Assembly (NCBI RefSeq): GCF_003601925.1
Contig: NZ_QZWH01000044.1
Span: forward strand, 62,001-126,000
Direction of reading: 5' to 3'
Origin: Buttiauxella izardii
Lineage (GTDB): Bacteria > Pseudomonadota > Gammaproteobacteria > Enterobacterales > Enterobacteriaceae
DNA: 64,000 nt
The notes beneath the pieces were generated by a model. That model did not search any database, had not been told where the DNA came from, and saw nothing but the letters and a program-made list of their open reading frames with translations. Made by a program: the position numbers and the translations under genes. Below, piece by piece: positions 51,708 through 60,120 of this stretch (positions are counted from its first letter, which is position 1; every line of letters begins with the position of its first letter).

Positions 51708-52066
51708 AGTTAATTTCTCGCAGGTTATTCTGTTTAAGGTGACGTTGTTCCGTCGATGTGATTATGGTCACACTTTTGAGCAGAATATAAAATCGAATAG
51801 AATTGACGGCCTTGTTCAATTTTTTTGAAGTTGAGTTAAATCATTGAAATGAGTGATGATTAGCGAGCGAATCATCATTGTTAATTGTGTGATCCAGATC
51901 CCGCTTCGCTTTCCGCATTTTTTGCTACTTTTTTTCATAAGATAGAACTGGTCTGGCCTGCAATCGCTTGCGCGCTATTTTTACGATAATGTGTGGATTT
52001 GTTCTTTCCGCTGCGACACTTACTTTTATAATGAAGATCTTACTTAACTCATGATGAAGAGGTTCG
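51708..52066. other. 359-bp gene-free region, ybiJ promoter side
   Basis: It lies between the divergent ybiJ and the transposase-like gene. It contains the CRP-like site at 51757 and A+T-rich stretches with direct and inverted GAGTGATGATTAGCGAGCGA-type sequence near 51849. No reading frame with a ribosome-binding site was found. Confidence 0.6.
51757..51772. promoter_or_regulatory. CRP-like site upstream of ybiJ
   Basis: TGTGATTATGGTCACA matches the CRP consensus TGTGA-N6-TCACA at all ten fixed positions. Confidence 0.75.
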
Positions 52067-52888
52067 ATGGAGATCAAGCTGCACTCCAACGCCACCACCA
52101 CGCCACGTACCCGCAAATATATTCAAAGCTCTGACAAAACCGACAGTGAACTGGCGGAAGAGCTGAACATTTCTGTGGATACCGTCAGGCGTTGGCGTAA
52201 GCGAGATGACTGTTATGACAAATCTCATCGGCCTAATACCATTCATCGTGCGCTGAGCCACGAACAAGAAGCGATGCTGGTCTTTCTGCGTGTGCGATTA
52301 TCGCTTTCTCTCGATGAGCTTGTGGAAGCTGCACAGTTACTCGTTCAGCAGGGAATTTCCCGCGCAAGCGTTAGCCGCACGTTGCAAAACTGGCAGCAAT
52401 CCCGTCTGTCGAAACCTGATTTAAAGCAGCCCGTCGGGCATTTACGCCTTGATGTGTTTTCGCTTCCTGAAAGCATTAGCCATAAACATGGCGCGTTGCT
52501 GGCCTTTAGCTGCCCGGTTTCTGGGTTTTTGGCTGTGGCATTGCGTGAACGTGACGAACAGCAATCGCTTGATGCGCTGGTGGGTTTTTTGCAGCAGGGC
52601 TTACTGTTAAAAGTGAAATCGTTGACTGCCTGCTCAACGAAGCTGACGCAGGAGCTGGCGCAAAGGCTCGACGTTCCGCTGGATGAAGCCCAGCCGGAAG
52701 CCTGGCAGGAAAGAGCAGCAAGTGGCGAATGGGCGCAAACGCTGGAACAGTTACTCAACGGCGAGCGCTACGATAGGCGTTTGGGTTTTGGCGCGGTGTT
52801 GCTGGAATTTGAAGATTTGCTGAATAAGCGGATTATCCGCAGCCGACTTAAAAACCTCACGCCGGCTGCGTGGCTAAAAACTCGTTAG
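52067..52888 (+). CDS. Degenerate IS481-type transposase homologue, probable DNA-binding protein
   Basis: A 273-residue protein whose layout follows IS481-family transposases: N-terminal helix-turn-helix (TRKYIQSSDKTDSELAEELN, ISVDTVRRWRKRD), a second HTH (LDELVEAAQLLVQQGISRAS), then an rve-like core (LRLDVFSLPESISHKHGALL) and a C-terminal end (NGERYDRR...LKNLTPAAWL). The first Asp is retained (Asp129), but the second catalytic position reads LTACSTKL near residue 188 instead of a T-D-N type motif, and no catalytic Glu is evident. No terminal inverted repeats flank it. The ATG follows AGAGG. Domesticated regulator or fossil transposase; the homology is my judgement from sequence pattern. Confidence 0.65.
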   Translation: MEIKLHSNATTTPRTRKYIQSSDKTDSELAEELNISVDTVRRWRKRDDCYDKSHRPNTIHRALSHEQEAMLVFLRVRLSLSLDELVEAAQLLVQQGISRASVSRTLQNWQQSRLSKPDLKQPVGHLRLDVFSLPESISHKHGALLAFSCPVSGFLAVALRERDEQQSLDALVGFLQQGLLLKVKSLTACSTKLTQELAQRLDVPLDEAQPEAWQERAASGEWAQTLEQLLNGERYDRRLGFGAVLLEFEDLLNKRIIRSRLKNLTPAAWLKTR

Positions 52889-53190
52889 TTAATCAGGCTC
52901 AATGCGTGGTCAAGAATTTTCTCCCCGTTGACCATGCCGTAATCCATCATATTAATAGTTTCCACTCGCTTATTGAGCGGCGCGGCAATCTGTTTACAGT
53001 CCGCCAGTTTATAAGCGATTTGCGGGCCAAGAAGCGCGCAATCAAAAGCGGTAATCACGTTTTTAAAATCGCTCATGCCCTTCGCCTGAATCTCAACTTC
53101 AAGCCCACGTTTCACCGCCGCTTCCTGCATGCGTTTGACCACCAGACTGGTCGACATGCCTAAATCACATACCAGCAGAATCTTTTTCAT
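52885..53190 (-). CDS. PTS lactose/cellobiose-family EIIB component
   Basis: A 101-residue soluble EIIB. The phosphocysteine is Cys8 in KILLVCDLGMSTSLVV. Length and fold blocks (AFDCALLGPQIAYKL) match ChbB/CelA-type EIIB. The ATG at 53190 has AAGGAAAG and lies inside the end of the aminopeptidase gene (26-bp overlap). Its stop overlaps the convergent transposase-like gene by 4 bp. Last gene of the operon with the EIIC at 55607; no EIIA is encoded here. Confidence 0.93.
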   Translation of the reverse strand: MKKILLVCDLGMSTSLVVKRMQEAAVKRGLEVEIQAKGMSDFKNVITAFDCALLGPQIAYKLADCKQIAAPLNKRVETINMMDYGMVNGEKILDHALSLIN

Positions 53191-54634
53191 TTGTCTTTCC
53201 TTTGCAGATATCGAGTAAAAATTGCGTCAGTAACAGAGCAGGGCGTCCGCTGGCCTGGGTGTATTTACCCCGGCTCAACGCGGTGCCGCTGACATCTAAA
53301 TGCGCCCATGGCGACTTGTGGCAAAACTTACTCAAGAATTGAGCGGCGGACACCGCAATGGCCGCATTATTGGGCGGCGTGTTGGTGAAGTCGGCGATAG
53401 GGCTTTTGACTTGCGAATCAAAGCTTTCATCCAGCGGCAGCGGCCAGACACGATCTTGCGTCAGGTCGGCTGCCTGCTGTAACTGCTGGCTGAGAAGGGA
53501 ATCGTTACTCATCATGCCGGATATGTCATAACCGAGCGCTTTGACGACAGCCCCCGTCAGGGTGGCGACGTCAATTAATGCCGCCGGATTAAAGCGCGTG
53601 GCGGCGTAACTCAGCGCATCTGCCAAAACCAGGCGGCCTTCGGCGTCGGTATTAATAATTTCAACGCTATGACCGGCGTGCGATTTCACCACGTCACCCG
53701 GCAGCATGGCGTCAACGCCCGGCATATTTTCTGCCAGCGCCATCACCGCGACCACGTTGAGCGGCAGTTGCAGCGTTTTAACGGTTTCCATCAACCCGAA
53801 AACCGTAGCGGCACCGCACATGTCGTACTTCATGGTGCGCATCCCTTCGCCTTCTTTCAGCCACATTCCGCCAGTATCGAACGTGATGCCTTTGCCGACG
53901 AATGCGTAGTACGGCGCATTTTCAGCCGCCCCTTGCCAGCGCAGCGTCACCAGGCGCGGCGGGTTGTTGCTGCCTTTTCCTGTGGCATCCAGGCAACCCA
54001 TGCCGAGTTCGCGAATGGCGTTTTCATCAAGGATGTCACAATGGGTTTGCGGGTGCGCGGAAGCCCAGTTTGCAGCCTGCTGTGCCACATCTAGCGGACG
54101 GCAATCGTTGGCTGGCGTATCGGCAAGTTTTCGGGAAAGCAACATGCCCTGAGCAATGGCCTGCGTTTGTGCCGCCAGTTCCGTTGCTTGCGCGCTGTGC
54201 TCCGGGGTTAATAGCCAAAGTTGCCCGTTGCTGGCGGGTTGTTCTGCCTTGTAACCGAGTTGCGGCAGCTGATAGAAACGGTTGATCACCGCCACTAACA
54301 GCGTGCGCAGGCGGGCGAACACCACATTGTTTGCCAGATCAAAAGCGGAAATATCGATAGCTATGGGGTGTGAAGCTGGGGTTGCCAAAACGGTATTCAG
54401 ATACTCCGTTATCTGGCGCAAAACGTCGGGGCGCTCAATGTCAGCAGAAGATAAAAGCGTCAGCTGTTGGCAAAGGCTGCTTAAACCGAAAGCCGTGGTT
54501 TGTGATTCATCACGCAGCGCCATTTCATCCAGCAGCGGGCGCAGCGTCTGCGGCCACGCATTGGCGTGTGTTTTCCACACTAGTAAATGTGCGTCTGCCG
54601 GGCATTTCGACAGTGTCGATAACTGGCATCTCAT
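53165..54634 (-). CDS. M17-family leucyl aminopeptidase
   Basis: A 489-residue cytosolic di-zinc aminopeptidase. The C-terminal catalytic domain shows VGKGITFDTGG (metal-binding Asp and catalytic Lys), MKYDMCGAATVFG, and the family signature NTDAEGRLVLAD; ATLTGAVVKALG follows. The N-terminal half is divergent. It overlaps the glycosylasparaginase gene by 4 bp (ATGA) and EIIB by 26 bp. The E. coli paralogues PepA and PepB lie elsewhere, so this is an extra, operon-dedicated peptidase. A role in trimming glycopeptides is inferred. Confidence 0.92.
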   Translation of the reverse strand: MRCQLSTLSKCPADAHLLVWKTHANAWPQTLRPLLDEMALRDESQTTAFGLSSLCQQLTLLSSADIERPDVLRQITEYLNTVLATPASHPIAIDISAFDLANNVVFARLRTLLVAVINRFYQLPQLGYKAEQPASNGQLWLLTPEHSAQATELAAQTQAIAQGMLLSRKLADTPANDCRPLDVAQQAANWASAHPQTHCDILDENAIRELGMGCLDATGKGSNNPPRLVTLRWQGAAENAPYYAFVGKGITFDTGGMWLKEGEGMRTMKYDMCGAATVFGLMETVKTLQLPLNVVAVMALAENMPGVDAMLPGDVVKSHAGHSVEIINTDAEGRLVLADALSYAATRFNPAALIDVATLTGAVVKALGYDISGMMSNDSLLSQQLQQAADLTQDRVWPLPLDESFDSQVKSPIADFTNTPPNNAAIAVSAAQFLSKFCHKSPWAHLDVSGTALSRGKYTQASGRPALLLTQFLLDICKGKTNEKDSAGM

Positions 54635-55599
54635 ACGATCACCTCGGCGGTAATACGTTCGACATAGGCATCAAGCCAGGCTTGATCGGCTGGGCGAATC
54701 AGCGTGTGTTTGCCTTCGCGGGTGGTTAAAAACACCGTCGGCGTTTGGTCTGGCGTGGCGACGGAGAACGAGAAGTTATCGATAGTCGTGGCGGCACCGT
54801 ATTCACCCCGGTTATTCATGCACACCACCGATAAATCCCCGGCGCGACCGTAGCGGGCGATTAACTGGCTTTCGAGGTCATAAACGGCGGATTCAGCCGC
54901 CTGTTGTGGCGACATACCGCGCCCCATGCGGCTGACGATTTCATAACTGATGCAGCCTTTCATCAAGTCTTCGCCAAGGCCGGTGGCGGTGGCGGCACCA
55001 ATCTGGCTGTCGGCATAAAAACCAGAACCGGAAACCGGCGAGTCGCCCACGCGGCCAGGGCGCTTCATAAACAAGCCGCTGGTGGAGGTGGCGACGCACA
55101 TTTGCTGATTCTGATCGAGGGTGATCACGCCAACTGTATCGTGCCCGGTGTACGGGCTGAGGCAGCGATCCAGCGTTTCGCGTTTGCGTTTCAGGTAATG
55201 CTGGTGCGCACGGTCGGTCAGCATGTTTTTGCGCTCAAAGCCCTGCGCGAAAGCCCAGGTTTGTGCTCCTTCGCCAACCATAAAGCTGTTAAAACGCTCA
55301 CGGCTTAACGCTTGTGCGACCAGAATCGGGTTAGCGATATCACGGATGCTGGCTACTGCGCCGATGGCAAGTGTGGAGCCGTCCATAAATGCGGCGTCCA
55401 GCTCAACCAGACCCTGCTCGTTGGGCAGGCCGCCGTAGCCGACGGATTTATAGAAGGGATAATCCTCCACGCACTTTACCGCTTGAACCGCAGCCGAAGC
55501 GGCGTCGCTTTGTGTTTGTAACAGTTGCGCGGCCTCGCTGATCCCTTCCCAGGCCATACGCCAGGTCGCTATCACGCCCCAGTTTTTCGATAACGTCAT
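54631..55599 (-). CDS. N4-(beta-N-acetylglucosaminyl)-L-asparaginase-like Ntn hydrolase
   Basis: A 322-residue T2-family hydrolase expected to self-cleave before Thr155 in GHDTVGVI, making that Thr the nucleophile. The HDT context and RPGRVGDSPVSGSGFYAD (substrate-binding Arg/Asp) fit glycosylasparaginases better than IaaA-type isoaspartyl peptidases, which read GTVG. No signal peptide, so cytoplasmic. It lies 7 bp after EIIC and overlaps the aminopeptidase. Expected reaction: release of aspartate and the amino sugar from GlcNAc-Asn; a phosphorylated sugar is possible given the PTS. Confidence 0.88.
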   Translation of the reverse strand: MTLSKNWGVIATWRMAWEGISEAAQLLQTQSDAASAAVQAVKCVEDYPFYKSVGYGGLPNEQGLVELDAAFMDGSTLAIGAVASIRDIANPILVAQALSRERFNSFMVGEGAQTWAFAQGFERKNMLTDRAHQHYLKRKRETLDRCLSPYTGHDTVGVITLDQNQQMCVATSTSGLFMKRPGRVGDSPVSGSGFYADSQIGAATATGLGEDLMKGCISYEIVSRMGRGMSPQQAAESAVYDLESQLIARYGRAGDLSVVCMNNRGEYGAATTIDNFSFSVATPDQTPTVFLTTREGKHTLIRPADQAWLDAYVERITAEVIV

Positions 55600-55606
55600 G
55601 TTTTAC

Positions 55607-56914
55607 TTACTCCGTGGCGGGTTTAGTGGTGGCTGAAATTTCCGGGGTTTCATTCGCCCGGTATTGCTTGTCCACGACTTTCAGGAATGGCAGATAGATG
55701 ATGGCGCCAATCAACAGATTGATTAGCTGAATAACAGCACCGCTGAGATGCCCGGTAACGATAAATCCGCTCAGTACCGGAGGCAGCGTCCATGGGATAT
55801 AAACCCCGGTAGTGGTGGCGACCCAACCTATCGACATGGCGATGTATTGCACGGTGACCAGCACCAGCGGCACCAGGTTGAATGGGATAAGCATGATCGG
55901 GTTCATGATCACCGGCAGGCCAAACAGCACCGGCTCGTTAATGTTGAACAGGGAAGAACCCGCCGCGAGGCGCGAAACGTTCTTAATGTGCTGGCTGCGG
56001 GCAAACAGCAGCATAGCAATCACCAGAGACAAAGTGGCACCCGCGCCGCCCATCCAAATCATGTCGTAGAACTGCTCGGTGACAACATGCGGTGGCAACA
56101 AACCTGCCTGCGTGGCGGTCAGGTTTTCCATCTGGTTTTCCATCCAGAAGGGACGCAGGATGCCGTTGACCATCGAACCGGAGTTAATCCCAACCGACCA
56201 CAGGCTGGTGATGCTGAAACAGGTAAACAGCGCGCCAACATAAGAGGTGCCGAAGTGGCGGATTGGCGTTGCCAGCACTTCATAAACGAACTGGTGAATG
56301 GTGTGGTAATCGGTGCGGGCGAACAGCACGCGAATCGCCAGCGCAATTACCAGAATCAGCAGCGAGGGAATCAACGCCGCAAAGGATTTTTGCACCGCAG
56401 GCGGCACGCCGTCTGGCATACGAATCACCCAGTTTCGGCTCAGCATCCAGGCAAACAATTCCGTGCTGGCAATCGCACCCAGCATCGCCACAAACAGGCC
56501 TTTAGAACCCAGCCATTCCATCGGGATCAGGTTGCCGATTTCGGCTGTTTTGGCAAAAGGCGTGAGGATCAAAAAGCAGGAGAGAGACAAAATCCCGGCT
56601 GACATTTTGTCGATGTCGTAGCGCTCCGCCAGACGATAGGCGACGAGGAAACTAATGAACACCGCCATGGTGGAGAAAATGGCATTAAACGGAATTTCGA
56701 TGGTGGCTGACCAACCTTCACCAAAAATCGACGCCATAAACTGTTGATAGGCTGTGCTTGGGAAAGAGGAGATAACCAGCAGGATTGAACCGACAATAAT
56801 AAACGGCATAAACGAGATATACGCATCGCGAATGGCCCCGAGGTGGCGTTGTTGCGCCATTCTTCCGGCAAGGGGCATCAGCTTTGCTTCTATTGCGGCC
56901 ATCAGGTTTTTCAT
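55607..56914 (-). CDS. PTS lactose/cellobiose-family EIIC permease
   Basis: A 435-residue membrane component with about ten hydrophobic segments. Typical blocks are RHLGAIRDAYISFMPFIIVG, FSITSLWSVGINSGSMVNG, and SLFNINEPVLFGLPVIMNP. The ATG at 56914 follows GGAG; an upstream frame to 56947 lacks support. First gene of a four-gene operon (EIIC, glycosylasparaginase, aminopeptidase, EIIB). The family handles beta-linked disaccharides such as chitobiose and cellobiose; the cargo here is not proven. Confidence 0.93.
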   Translation of the reverse strand: MKNLMAAIEAKLMPLAGRMAQQRHLGAIRDAYISFMPFIIVGSILLVISSFPSTAYQQFMASIFGEGWSATIEIPFNAIFSTMAVFISFLVAYRLAERYDIDKMSAGILSLSCFLILTPFAKTAEIGNLIPMEWLGSKGLFVAMLGAIASTELFAWMLSRNWVIRMPDGVPPAVQKSFAALIPSLLILVIALAIRVLFARTDYHTIHQFVYEVLATPIRHFGTSYVGALFTCFSITSLWSVGINSGSMVNGILRPFWMENQMENLTATQAGLLPPHVVTEQFYDMIWMGGAGATLSLVIAMLLFARSQHIKNVSRLAAGSSLFNINEPVLFGLPVIMNPIMLIPFNLVPLVLVTVQYIAMSIGWVATTTGVYIPWTLPPVLSGFIVTGHLSGAVIQLINLLIGAIIYLPFLKVVDKQYRANETPEISATTKPATE

Positions 56915-56989
56915 TGTTACCGCTCCGTAAGGAATCACAAGAGACAATTCTTGTGCTGCATACAGTAGAGATTGTTAGCGGTGAAAAAA

Positions 56990-57005
56990 GTGAGTTAATT
57001 CACAG
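56990..57005. promoter_or_regulatory. CRP-like site upstream of the EIIC operon
   Basis: AGTGAGTTAATTCACA matches TGTGA-N6-TCACA at nine of ten fixed positions. It lies 76 bp upstream of the EIIC ATG, in the right place for CRP activation of a PTS operon. Confidence 0.65.
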
Positions 57006-57051
57006 ATGGTTAATAAAAGTATCAAGTGATTGCTTAGGCTGAGGTTAGCTG

Positions 57052-57113
57052 TCGGATGACGCTGGCGCTTATCCGACCTACGGAAGGAACTGAAGCGCCA
57101 GCGTCATCCACCG
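57052..57113. repeat. REP-type palindrome pair between the PTS and TRAP operons
   Basis: GTCGGATGACGCTGGCGCTT ending ATCCGACCTAC (57052-57082) and GAAGCGCCAGCGTCATCCAC plus C (57093-57113). Close to the copy at 1638. Confidence 0.83.
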
Positions 57114-57124
57114 TGTGGCAGGAT

Positions 57125-58426
57125 TTACATCAGTCCGAGCAATTTAGGAATGAACAAGGAAATTGCAGGAACATAGGTTATCAGCATCAGCGAGACAAAC
57201 AGCGCGGCGTAGAAGGGCAGCAATGGCTTGATAAGATTCTGAATTTTAACGCCTGTAATCGAACAACCGACAAACAATGCGCTACCCACTGGCGGTGTCA
57301 GCAAGCCGACACACAGGTTCGCCACCATCATGATGCCGAAATGAACCGGATCCATCCCCAAATCCTGGGCAATCGGCAGGAAGATTGGCGTGAAGATCAG
57401 CACCGCAGGCGTCATATCCATGAAGATGCCGACAATCAGCAGCACAATGTTGATCAGCAGCAGAATCACCAGCGGGTTATCGGAAATGCCCATCAGCGTG
57501 TCGCTGATCATGTACGGAATATCGGCGTTGGTCATCGCCCATGACATGCCCACCGAGAAGCCAATCAGCAGCAGAACAATGGAAGTTGTGACCACTGAAT
57601 CAAGAATCAGTTTCGGTAAATCACGCCATTTCACTTCACGATAGATAAGCACCGAGAGCACAAAGGTGTACACCACCGCGATGGCTGAGGCTTCTGTCGC
57701 GGTAAAGACGCCGCCCAGAATCCCGCCCATAACGATAATCACCAGCAGCAAACTTGGTAGCGCATCAAGAAACGCTTTGAAGGCTTGCGCGCAAGTTGGA
57801 CGCGCTGATACCGGATAACCGCGACGTTTGGAGATAATCCAGCACACCAACATAACTGACAGGCCCATTAATATGCCCGGCAAATAACCGGCCATAAACA
57901 ATGAGGCTACCGAAACGCCACCCGCTGTTAGCGAGAAAACGATCAGCACGTTAGAAGGCGGGATCAGCAACCCGGTAATACAGGATGAAACGTTAACCGC
58001 CGTGGAAAACGCCGGGTCATAACCTTCTTTGTTTTGAATCGGCGAAAGCGTGCCGCCAACGGCTGCGGCGGCTGCTACTGCTGAACCGGAGATTGAACCA
58101 AACATCATGTTCGCCAGCACGTTAACGTGGCCGAGGGAACCTGGAATACGCCCAACCATAATTTGCGCGAGGTTGATTAAGCGGATGGCTATGCCGCCGC
58201 TGTTCATCAGGGTTCCGGCAAAGATAAAGAACGGGATTGCCAGCAGCGCAAAGTTATCCAGCCCGTTAGCGAGGCGCTGTGAAACGGTGATGATTGCCAC
58301 ATCCCACGGGAACATCAGCAGCATTGAAGAAACGGTGGCAATGCCAATGGCAAATGAAATCGGAACGCCGATAAACACCAGCACGAAGAACGCGCCAAAT
58401 AAAGTGAGGGCGATATAAGTTTCCAT
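57125..58426 (-). CDS. TRAP transporter large permease (DctM type)
   Basis: A 433-residue DctM permease with about 12 hydrophobic segments, including NMMFGSISGSAVAAAAAVGG and LLIPPSNVLIVFSLTAGG, characteristic of the family, and TPPVGSALFVGCSITG near the end. It catalyses sodium-driven uptake with DctQ and DctP. Its start overlaps the DctQ stop by one base. Last gene of dctP-dctQ-dctM. Confidence 0.94.
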   Translation of the reverse strand: METYIALTLFGAFFVLVFIGVPISFAIGIATVSSMLLMFPWDVAIITVSQRLANGLDNFALLAIPFFIFAGTLMNSGGIAIRLINLAQIMVGRIPGSLGHVNVLANMMFGSISGSAVAAAAAVGGTLSPIQNKEGYDPAFSTAVNVSSCITGLLIPPSNVLIVFSLTAGGVSVASLFMAGYLPGILMGLSVMLVCWIISKRRGYPVSARPTCAQAFKAFLDALPSLLLVIIVMGGILGGVFTATEASAIAVVYTFVLSVLIYREVKWRDLPKLILDSVVTTSIVLLLIGFSVGMSWAMTNADIPYMISDTLMGISDNPLVILLLINIVLLIVGIFMDMTPAVLIFTPIFLPIAQDLGMDPVHFGIMMVANLCVGLLTPPVGSALFVGCSITGVKIQNLIKPLLPFYAALFVSLMLITYVPAISLFIPKLLGLM

Positions 58427-58923
58427 TATTTCCCTTCCTTGCTGACCAGAGTGTGAGCGTCGGTCAGGATAAAATAGAGCGAGTAAAACATCATGATTGC
58501 GCCGCTTAATGGCAGCACAATGTAGACATACCCCATCGGAATTTGTAACGCCGCGGAGAGCTGCGAAGTGGCTAAGGTTTTTTCAATCAGCTTCAGGCCG
58601 CCGTTGACGATCACCGCGCCCGAGAACAGCAACACCAGCGTGTTGATGAGAATACCGAGCAACGGCTTTTTATGGTCTGGCAGCATCATGGCAAGAAAAT
58701 CGATGGACAGATGGCGTTGCGCACCAACGGTATAGGATGCGCCCAACAGACCCACCCAAATCATCAGAAAACGCGCCAGTTCATCGGTGAGGGTGCTGGG
58801 CTGGTTGAGGACGTAGCGGCTGAAAACCTGCCACACCACGCAGACGACCAGAGCGACCATCACCAGCACAGAAAATGTGGCAATAGTCCGGTCTACCGCA
58901 AGCTTTATGGGCTTAAGTATCAT
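58426..58923 (-). CDS. TRAP transporter small permease (DctQ type)
   Basis: A 165-residue small permease with four hydrophobic segments and the DctQ block TDELARFLMIWVGLLGASYT. The region before its ATG has only AGG-type pairing (TTCAGGTATG). It lies 72 bp after DctP and overlaps DctM by one base. Confidence 0.92.
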   Translation of the reverse strand: MILKPIKLAVDRTIATFSVLVMVALVVCVVWQVFSRYVLNQPSTLTDELARFLMIWVGLLGASYTVGAQRHLSIDFLAMMLPDHKKPLLGILINTLVLLFSGAVIVNGGLKLIEKTLATSQLSAALQIPMGYVYIVLPLSGAIMMFYSLYFILTDAHTLVSKEGK

Positions 58924-58995
58924 GTTTGCATACCTGAAATTTAACCTGGACGAGCGGGCGATGACTGATCACCCGCTGAAACTTACCGTTCTAAA

Positions 58996-59982
58996 TCACT
59001 CAGCAGCGGATTCAAATTTAGCCAGCAACGCGGCCTGTTTTGGATCTTTGGCGAAGTCGTCATACAGCGGTTTTACAGCGGCACGGAACGGGGCTTTATC
59101 AACGGTGAGAATCGTCGCGCCCATGGCTTTAGCCTGAGCACGGGAATCGGCATCGACTTTCTCCCAAAGCTTTTGTTGATACGCTTCGGAATTTTTTGCC
59201 GCTTTCATCAGGATTTGCTGCTGTTCAGGGGAGAGCTTCGCCCAGGTTTTGGTCGAGATCACGAGGAAGTCTGGAATGGAAGTATGTTCATCTTCCGAGA
59301 ACACTTTAGCGATCTCGATATGGCGAGTCTGAACCCATGACGGCACGTTATTTTCAGCACCATCGACCACGCCTTGCTGCATGGCGGTATACACTTCGCC
59401 GAAGGAAATAGGAGTGGGGGAACCGCCCATTAATTCCACCATTTTCAGCGTCGTTGGGCTGGCTTGTACGCGAATTTTCAGCCCTTTTAAATCTTCTGGT
59501 TTGGTAATTGGTTTTTTTGCATAAAAACTACGGGTGCCCGCAACGTAAGCGGAAATACCAAAGAACCCTTTATCTTTCGTCGATTCCATAATTTCTTTGC
59601 CGACTTCACCAAACACCACGCGATTAAAATGCGCCTGGTCTTTAAATAAATACGGTAAATTATAAATCGCGTAAGTATTGTCAAAAGATTCCAAATCACT
59701 GGCCGAGCCTTTGGTCATATCCAGCGCACCATTTTGCAATAATTCTAGTGTTTCGCGGGCGCTACCCATTTGGCTACTCGGGTAAATACGAATACGCATA
59801 TTACCGTCAGAAAGTTGTTGTACCTCTTTGGCTAATTCTTCAAAGGCCAGATGCACAACGTGGCTGCGTTCCAGATTATGCGCGAGTTTCAGGGTTATTT
59901 TATCTGCGGCATTTGCGCCTGTGGCGCATAAAGTTATTAGCGAGGCACACAGTAGCTGGCGTGGTAGGGTAAAAAGTTTCAT
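58996..59982 (-). CDS. TRAP transporter substrate-binding protein (DctP type)
   Basis: A 328-residue periplasmic binding protein. The signal peptide ends near ATGANA-ADKITLK. The conserved Arg that binds the substrate carboxylate is in LKGLKIRVQASPTTLKMV, followed by FGEVYTAMQQGVVDGAENN. The substrate is a carboxylate (sugar acid, dicarboxylate or sialic acid-like), not determinable here. The ATG at 59982 follows GGGAG; the frame from 60000 is not favoured. Confidence 0.93.
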   Translation of the reverse strand: MKLFTLPRQLLCASLITLCATGANAADKITLKLAHNLERSHVVHLAFEELAKEVQQLSDGNMRIRIYPSSQMGSARETLELLQNGALDMTKGSASDLESFDNTYAIYNLPYLFKDQAHFNRVVFGEVGKEIMESTKDKGFFGISAYVAGTRSFYAKKPITKPEDLKGLKIRVQASPTTLKMVELMGGSPTPISFGEVYTAMQQGVVDGAENNVPSWVQTRHIEIAKVFSEDEHTSIPDFLVISTKTWAKLSPEQQQILMKAAKNSEAYQQKLWEKVDADSRAQAKAMGATILTVDKAPFRAAVKPLYDDFAKDPKQAALLAKFESAAE

Positions 59983-60120
59983 CAATAATGCTCCCTGCAA
60001 AAAAGGTTAAGTGATATTGCGAGATAGCGATTGCTGTATGACAGCTTATTGTATTTGTCCGATAACCATGTTGTGTTGACTTCACATTTTTAGTCTAACA
60101 GGATTGGTTTAGATCTTTTT

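Noticed and set aside
55748-56602. 284-codon open frame on the plus strand within the PTS EIIC gene
   Set aside because: Composition (Gln/Arg/His-rich, no structure) is typical of the reverse complement of a membrane protein gene.
60071-60085. TGTG...TCACA pair upstream of the TRAP operon
   Set aside because: The half sites are seven rather than eight bases apart (GTG to CAC), wrong for CRP; the site at 60121 is better.
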